From Cellvibrionales bacterium UBA5860 (GTDB lineage Bacteria; Pseudomonadota; Gammaproteobacteria; Pseudomonadales; Porticoccaceae), in assembly GCA_002431545.1 (NCBI GenBank), contig DJFY01000125.1, positions 11,784-22,458 of the forward strand: a stretch of DNA of 10,675 nucleotides. The letters run 5' to 3'. The notes under the pieces were generated by a model. That model was not told where the DNA came from. It saw nothing but the letters and a program-made list of their open reading frames with translations, and searched no databases. The position numbers and the translations under genes are program-made. Below are positions 6,526 through 10,675 of the stretch, in pieces; position 1 is the stretch's first letter, and every line of letters begins with the position of its first letter.

Positions 6526-7632
6526 ATGACATTATCCGAGAATAAGTTGTCACCCATGTTAAATGCTGTTTTACGATACTTCCTGCATGTTATAAAACTC
6601 ACAAACACTGGAATATTTGCCGCAATTTCCGGCATGGTCTTTACATTTTTCTCGACTTTTTCGGCCCCGCTACTCGGGCAGGAATACGTCGTCAGGCAAC
6701 AACCGGTCTATGACCTCAAATCACTTTTTGCGGTGGTCCGGACCGTAGACATCACCCAGGCCCGCGCACGTATCGGGGGCACGCTGGTCGAACTCGCAGT
6801 GGACGAGGGCGACATGGTCGAGGCTGGCCAACGCCTGGCCGTCGTCCGCGACCAGAAACAGAAACTGCAAATTGCGGCGCTGGAATCCAAGCTGCGCTCG
6901 CTACAGGCCCAACTACAACTGGCGCAAATCACACTGGGCCGGATCGACAAGCTACATTCCCTGGGCAAAATCAGTAAATCGAAACTGGATGAAGCGCAAA
7001 CCCAGGTCGATGTGGTTACGGCAGATATCGCTGCACTTAAATCCGATCAATCCGTTATCAGACAGGCGCAAATCGAGGGCGAAGTGCTCGCCCCGGCCAG
7101 CGGTCGAGTACTCTCGGTAAACGTCACTCAGGGCACAGTTGTACTGCCGGGCGAAGCCATCGCCGAGATCGCAGCGGAAAGCTACATCCTTCGGCTCCTC
7201 TTGCCGGAACGCCATGCCCGCTTTATCAAAGTTGGTGATACCGTGCTCGTCGGCGGCCGCGGCATGCTCGAAGACAGCAGTGCGGACGACGCCTCGCGCC
7301 GAAAAGGCAAACTGGTACAGGTCTACCCGGAGCTCGATAACGGCCGCGTCGTAGCCGACGTCGCCGTGGCCAACCTGGGCGACTTCTTTGTCGGCGAACG
7401 TGTCCGCGTCTGGGTGTCGACCGACCAGCGCATGGCTTACGTAATTCCCGAAGCCTATATCCATCGCCGCTACGGACTGAGCTATGTGCATTTGAACGAC
7501 GGCACCGAGGTCGTTGTTCAGCCAGGATTACCGGTCTCGGACGGCATTGAAATACTGTCGGGACTGCGCAACGGCGATGTCCTGATCAAACACCCAACGC
7601 CTGCCGGCGACGCTGTCAGCGCTGGCGCCTGA
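6526..7632 (+). CDS. RND efflux periplasmic adaptor subunit (membrane fusion protein)
   Basis: This protein would bridge the inner-membrane RND permease encoded next to an outer-membrane channel. Numbering from the ATG at 6526 (368 aa), a hydrophobic signal segment lies at about 28-50. The first half of the barrel-sandwich (lipoyl) domain includes VDEGDMVEAGQRLAVV (92-107), followed by a coiled-coil hairpin (about 110-182) rich in Gln, Leu and Ala, the second lipoyl half with LAPASGRVLSVNVTQG (188-203), then the beta-barrel and membrane-proximal domains. The length is typical for HlyD/AcrA-like adaptors. The start is uncertain: GTG 6520, ATG 6526 and ATG 6556 all fit the signal peptide and none has a good ribosome binding site. 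No lipobox cysteine is visible, so it is probably not a lipoprotein. It forms a tight operon with the permease gene 2 nt downstream. Confidence 0.9.
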   Translation: MTLSENKLSPMLNAVLRYFLHVIKLTNTGIFAAISGMVFTFFSTFSAPLLGQEYVVRQQPVYDLKSLFAVVRTVDITQARARIGGTLVELAVDEGDMVEAGQRLAVVRDQKQKLQIAALESKLRSLQAQLQLAQITLGRIDKLHSLGKISKSKLDEAQTQVDVVTADIAALKSDQSVIRQAQIEGEVLAPASGRVLSVNVTQGTVVLPGEAIAEIAAESYILRLLLPERHARFIKVGDTVLVGGRGMLEDSSADDASRRKGKLVQVYPELDNGRVVADVAVANLGDFFVGERVRVWVSTDQRMAYVIPEAYIHRRYGLSYVHLNDGTEVVVQPGLPVSDGIEILSGLRNGDVLIKHPTPAGDAVSAGA

Positions 7633-7634
7633 GC

Positions 7635-10600
7635 ATGCGCCTAGGCATCGCCGGGCGCTTCGCCCAGGCATTCATTCAATCGGCTCTAACGCCGCTTTTT
7701 CTCATCGTTTCCGTAGTACTCGGTGCGCTGGCACTGGCGGCCATGCCGCGCGAGGAGGAACCCCAAATTACCGTGCCCTTTGTCGATGTCTTTGTCGACG
7801 CGCCGGGGCTGAAGGCGGAAGAAGTTGTCGAACTGGTGACCAAACCTTTTGAGGATATCCTCAAGGGCATTGACAACGTCGCGCATATTTATTCGATGAC
7901 CCGTGACGACGGCATTGCCATCACCGTGCGCTTTGACACCGGACACGACGACGATTCGGCCATCGCCCGCGTCAATGACGCGATTGACGCCAACCGCCAT
8001 CGCATGCCCGATAATATTCCGGAGCCACTCGTCGTCGGACGCAGTATCGACGATGTTGCCGTCATCGTGCTGACTCTGTCGCCAAAACCCGGTAACGCCG
8101 GACGCTGGACGACCGATATGCTGCACGACCTCGCAGAGGAACTGAAGCACGAGCTGATCAAGGTCGAAGATGTGGGTCTGACCTATATCGTTGGTGGGCA
8201 CCCGAGCGAAATACGCATCGAACCCGACCCCGAGATGCTGGCGCTCTACGGTATAACGCTAACGCAACTGGTCGACAAAGTGCGCAATGCCAATCGCTCA
8301 TTCCGCACCGGCAGTTTACGCATCGATGATCGAGCCATGCCGGTCATCGCCGGACAAACGCTCCAGGGACAAACAGATATCGGCCTGTTGTTGCTCACCG
8401 CCCACGACGGTCGCCCTGTCTACGTGCGCGATGTTGCGAAAATCACCGTGGGACCCAGTCTGGACGAGCATCGCGTCTGGCATATCACCCGCGACCAAGA
8501 CGGCGGCGATGAACCAGCGTTCCACCAAATGCCTGCTGTCAGCCTTGCCGTTGCCAAACGCAAGGGTGCAAACGGCGTACTCATCAGCGAAGGCGTGCTC
8601 GAGCGCCTCGAACGGGTCAGAGGCGATCTCATCCCCGATGAAGTCCAGGTCGAAGTGACGCGCGATTTCGGCGAAACCGCCCGCCACAAAGCCAACGAAC
8701 TAATGTTTCATCTGGTCCTAGCTACTGCGGCAATCGTCGTCATCATGGGGCTGTTTCTCGGTTGGCGTGAAGGAATCGTGGTATTGATGGTGATTCCGGC
8801 CACGATTTTGCTGACTTTCTTCACCTGTTGGTTGCTGGACATCACCCTCAACCGCCTGACTATGTTCGGCCTGATTTTCGCGATTGCAGTGCTCGCGGAT
8901 GACGCCATCGTCGTCATCGAAAACATCTCCCGACACTGGAAAATGCTCAACGGACGCAGCTGGCGACAGGCCACTATCGATGCCGTCGCAGAAGTTGGCA
9001 ACCCCACCATCATCGCCACTTTCACTGTGGTCGCCGCGCTGTTGCCGATGCTGTATAGCACCGGTTTTAACGGCCCGTTCATGAAACCTATCCCCATCTC
9101 CGCCTCTGCTGCCATGATATTTTCCTTGTTTATGGCGGTCATCGTCGTCCCCTGGGCGATGTTGAAACTGCGCCACGGCGGTCAGGAGGCGAACGCGACC
9201 GCGCAAGCCGACAACGAGCGGGAAGATCGGGAAGCTGCCCAGGGCGGCGCCTTTGGCTCGGCCTATAGACGTTTTGCCGCGCATTTTCTGGCGACACCTC
9301 GACGCGCCAGGTGGTCCCTTTTCGGCGTCGTGATATTGACTCTACTGACCTTTCTGATGCCCTACTACAAACTGGTCATCTTCAAGATCATGCCTTTCGA
9401 TGACAAGCAGGATATACAGGTGCTGTTTGATTTACCGGAGGGCTCCACACTTGAAGCGACAGAGCGGGTTGTGGTCGATGCGGCCCGCCTGGTTGCCGAC
9501 ATACCCGAGGTGCAAAGTATTCAGGTTTATGCCGGCGTGGCCGGACCCTATCACTTTTACGGTCTGGTCCGGCAGGACTATATGCGCAACCTGCCGGAAC
9601 AGGGTGACCTGCGCCTGCGTCTCACACCAAAGTGGGAAAGAGATCGCAAAAGCCACATCATCGCTATGGAGGTTCGGGAACGGCTCAAACAACTGGCCAT
9701 GCCGGAGAACACCTCCATTGAGCTGGTCGAGGCGCCGCCCGGCCCACCTGCTCCTTACATTATCGTGGCCGAAGTTTACGGTCCCGATGCCGAGACCCGA
9801 CGCGCCACGGCCCGCAAAATTCGCGAGGCGATAGACCAGGTCCCTGAGCTCGCCGAGAGCGACGATTCATTTGGCGAGCCACCTCAGCGTCTGCGCATCG
9901 CCATCGACCAGGAAAATCTCGAGTTCCATCAAATCGAGGAAGGCGCAGTCTACGACACCCTGTCCGCCCTCCTCAGCGGTTCGCAGTTAGGTTATTCCCA
10001 TCGAGGCGAGGGCCACGACCCGATTCCTATCGTACTCGAGCTGCCCAAATCATCCCTGTTTTTAAGCGAGCGTCTGCTGGCCACCCCCATTGCCACCTTG
10101 ACCGGAGAGCTACGGGAACTCGGGGACGTCGTTCGAATAGAGCGCGAGCGTGCCTCCTACGCTATTTATCGCAGGGATGGCCGCTTTGCCGACCTGGTCA
10201 CCGCAGGCCTGCGCGGAGAGCCCAAAGACGCGCCCGTATATGCCATGAACGCAGTCAAAAAAATCCTCGAAGAAATGCAATGGCCCAACGGTGAGGCGCC
10301 GGTGGTGCGCTTCTCCGGCCAGCCGGAAGACGAAAGCACACCGACCTTGTTGTGGATGGGAGAGTGGGATGTCACCAACGAAACCTTCTCTGATTTAAGC
10401 GTTGCCTTCGGCATGGCGCTGCTCGGCATATACATGCTGGTCGTCGGCCAGTTCAGTAACTTCAGAATTCCACTGGTGGTGCTGGTGCCGGTGCCCCTGA
10501 GTTTTTCCGGGATCATTGTCGGCCATTGGATCATGGACTCGACGTTCTCCATGCCCTCCACTGTCGGCTTGATTGCGCTTTCCGGCATCGTCGTGCGCAA

Positions 10601-10675
10601 TTCCATTCTGTTGATCGAATTCATTCGCGCGCGACGCGAGGAAGGCGTGCCGGTCCGCACCGCAGCAATAGAGGC
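7635..10675 (+). CDS. RND efflux transporter permease subunit, HAE/AcrB-like (3' end cut by window)
   Basis: An inner-membrane proton-driven pump component, open for 1013 codons to the window end without a stop. TM1 is at about 17-37, followed by PREEEPQI (38-45) typical of this family. The proton-relay motif of TM4 is present as LADDAIVVIEN, with Asp422 and Asp423 matching AcrB Asp407/Asp408. TM10 reads LSGIVVRNSILLIEF, placing Arg988 where AcrB has Lys940. Two large periplasmic loops are present (about 38-355 and 580-915). TM11-12 and the C-terminus are missing, because AcrB-like proteins run to about 1030-1050 residues. The ATG lies 2 nt after the adaptor stop without its own clear ribosome binding site, implying translational coupling. 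The periplasmic start of the second half (MPFDDKQDIQVLFDLPEG) resembles a subgroup of poorly characterised RND pumps; substrate is unknown. Confidence 0.93.
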   Translation, partial: MRLGIAGRFAQAFIQSALTPLFLIVSVVLGALALAAMPREEEPQITVPFVDVFVDAPGLKAEEVVELVTKPFEDILKGIDNVAHIYSMTRDDGIAITVRFDTGHDDDSAIARVNDAIDANRHRMPDNIPEPLVVGRSIDDVAVIVLTLSPKPGNAGRWTTDMLHDLAEELKHELIKVEDVGLTYIVGGHPSEIRIEPDPEMLALYGITLTQLVDKVRNANRSFRTGSLRIDDRAMPVIAGQTLQGQTDIGLLLLTAHDGRPVYVRDVAKITVGPSLDEHRVWHITRDQDGGDEPAFHQMPAVSLAVAKRKGANGVLISEGVLERLERVRGDLIPDEVQVEVTRDFGETARHKANELMFHLVLATAAIVVIMGLFLGWREGIVVLMVIPATILLTFFTCWLLDITLNRLTMFGLIFAIAVLADDAIVVIENISRHWKMLNGRSWRQATIDAVAEVGNPTIIATFTVVAALLPMLYSTGFNGPFMKPIPISASAAMIFSLFMAVIVVPWAMLKLRHGGQEANATAQADNEREDREAAQGGAFGSAYRRFAAHFLATPRRARWSLFGVVILTLLTFLMPYYKLVIFKIMPFDDKQDIQVLFDLPEGSTLEATERVVVDAARLVADIPEVQSIQVYAGVAGPYHFYGLVRQDYMRNLPEQGDLRLRLTPKWERDRKSHIIAMEVRERLKQLAMPENTSIELVEAPPGPPAPYIIVAEVYGPDAETRRATARKIREAIDQVPELAESDDSFGEPPQRLRIAIDQENLEFHQIEEGAVYDTLSALLSGSQLGYSHRGEGHDPIPIVLELPKSSLFLSERLLATPIATLTGELRELGDVVRIERERASYAIYRRDGRFADLVTAGLRGEPKDAPVYAMNAVKKILEEMQWPNGEAPVVRFSGQPEDESTPTLLWMGEWDVTNETFSDLSVAFGMALLGIYMLVVGQFSNFRIPLVVLVPVPLSFSGIIVGHWIMDSTFSMPSTVGLIALSGIVVRNSILLIEFIRARREEGVPVRTAAIE

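Noticed and set aside
6952..7491. 179-codon minus-strand open frame inside the RND adaptor gene
   Set aside because: It is antisense to a clearly coding frame with adaptor domains; it reflects codon composition.
8718..9284. 188-codon minus-strand open frame with His/Asp-rich translation inside the RND permease gene
   Set aside because: Antisense shadow of the permease frame, which carries the TM4 DD motif across this interval.

Overview
The window looks like chromosomal DNA of a Gram-negative proteobacterium, most likely a gammaproteobacterium. The basis is an outer-membrane beta-barrel with a C-terminal aromatic residue, periplasmic proteins with Sec signals, a DegQ/MucD-type protease and an RND efflux pair; GC content is moderate. 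The taxonomic call is inference from gene content. I see no tRNA, rRNA, CRISPR array, transposase or integrase.

Layout. (1) 56-1435, minus strand: a complete periplasmic HtrA/Deg-family serine protease with an intact catalytic triad and two PDZ domains. (2) 1436-2089: a divergent intergenic region with a palindrome near the htrA start, an AT-rich inverted repeat that overlaps a sigma70-like promoter for the plus-strand genes, and an open frame without ATG that may be gene debris. (3) 2090-5078, plus strand: a two-gene operon, a DUF1302 outer-membrane barrel followed by a DUF1329 periplasmic protein. (4) 5079-5179: a short convergent gap with inverted repeats. (5) 5180-6055, minus strand: a crotonase-fold acyl-CoA enzyme in which both glutamates of classical enoyl-CoA hydratases are replaced. 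(6) 6056-6525: a second divergent region without a convincing gene. (7) 6526-10675, plus strand: an RND periplasmic adaptor and, 2 nt further on, an RND inner-membrane permease that runs off the window end after about 1013 codons, with two or so transmembrane helices missing.

How the parts may fit together. DUF1302 and DUF1329 genes commonly occur side by side and often near RND-superfamily (MMPL-type) transporters, which suggests envelope transport of a hydrophobic compound. Here the nearby transporter is instead an HAE/AcrB-like permease with its own adaptor, no TolC-type outer-membrane factor is visible, and an acyl-CoA enzyme with altered active-site residues lies between the two modules. 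A combined import or export and catabolism locus for a lipid-like substrate is a reasonable hypothesis, but nothing in the sequence proves that the modules work together. The DegQ-like protease is a general envelope quality-control enzyme and need not belong to it.
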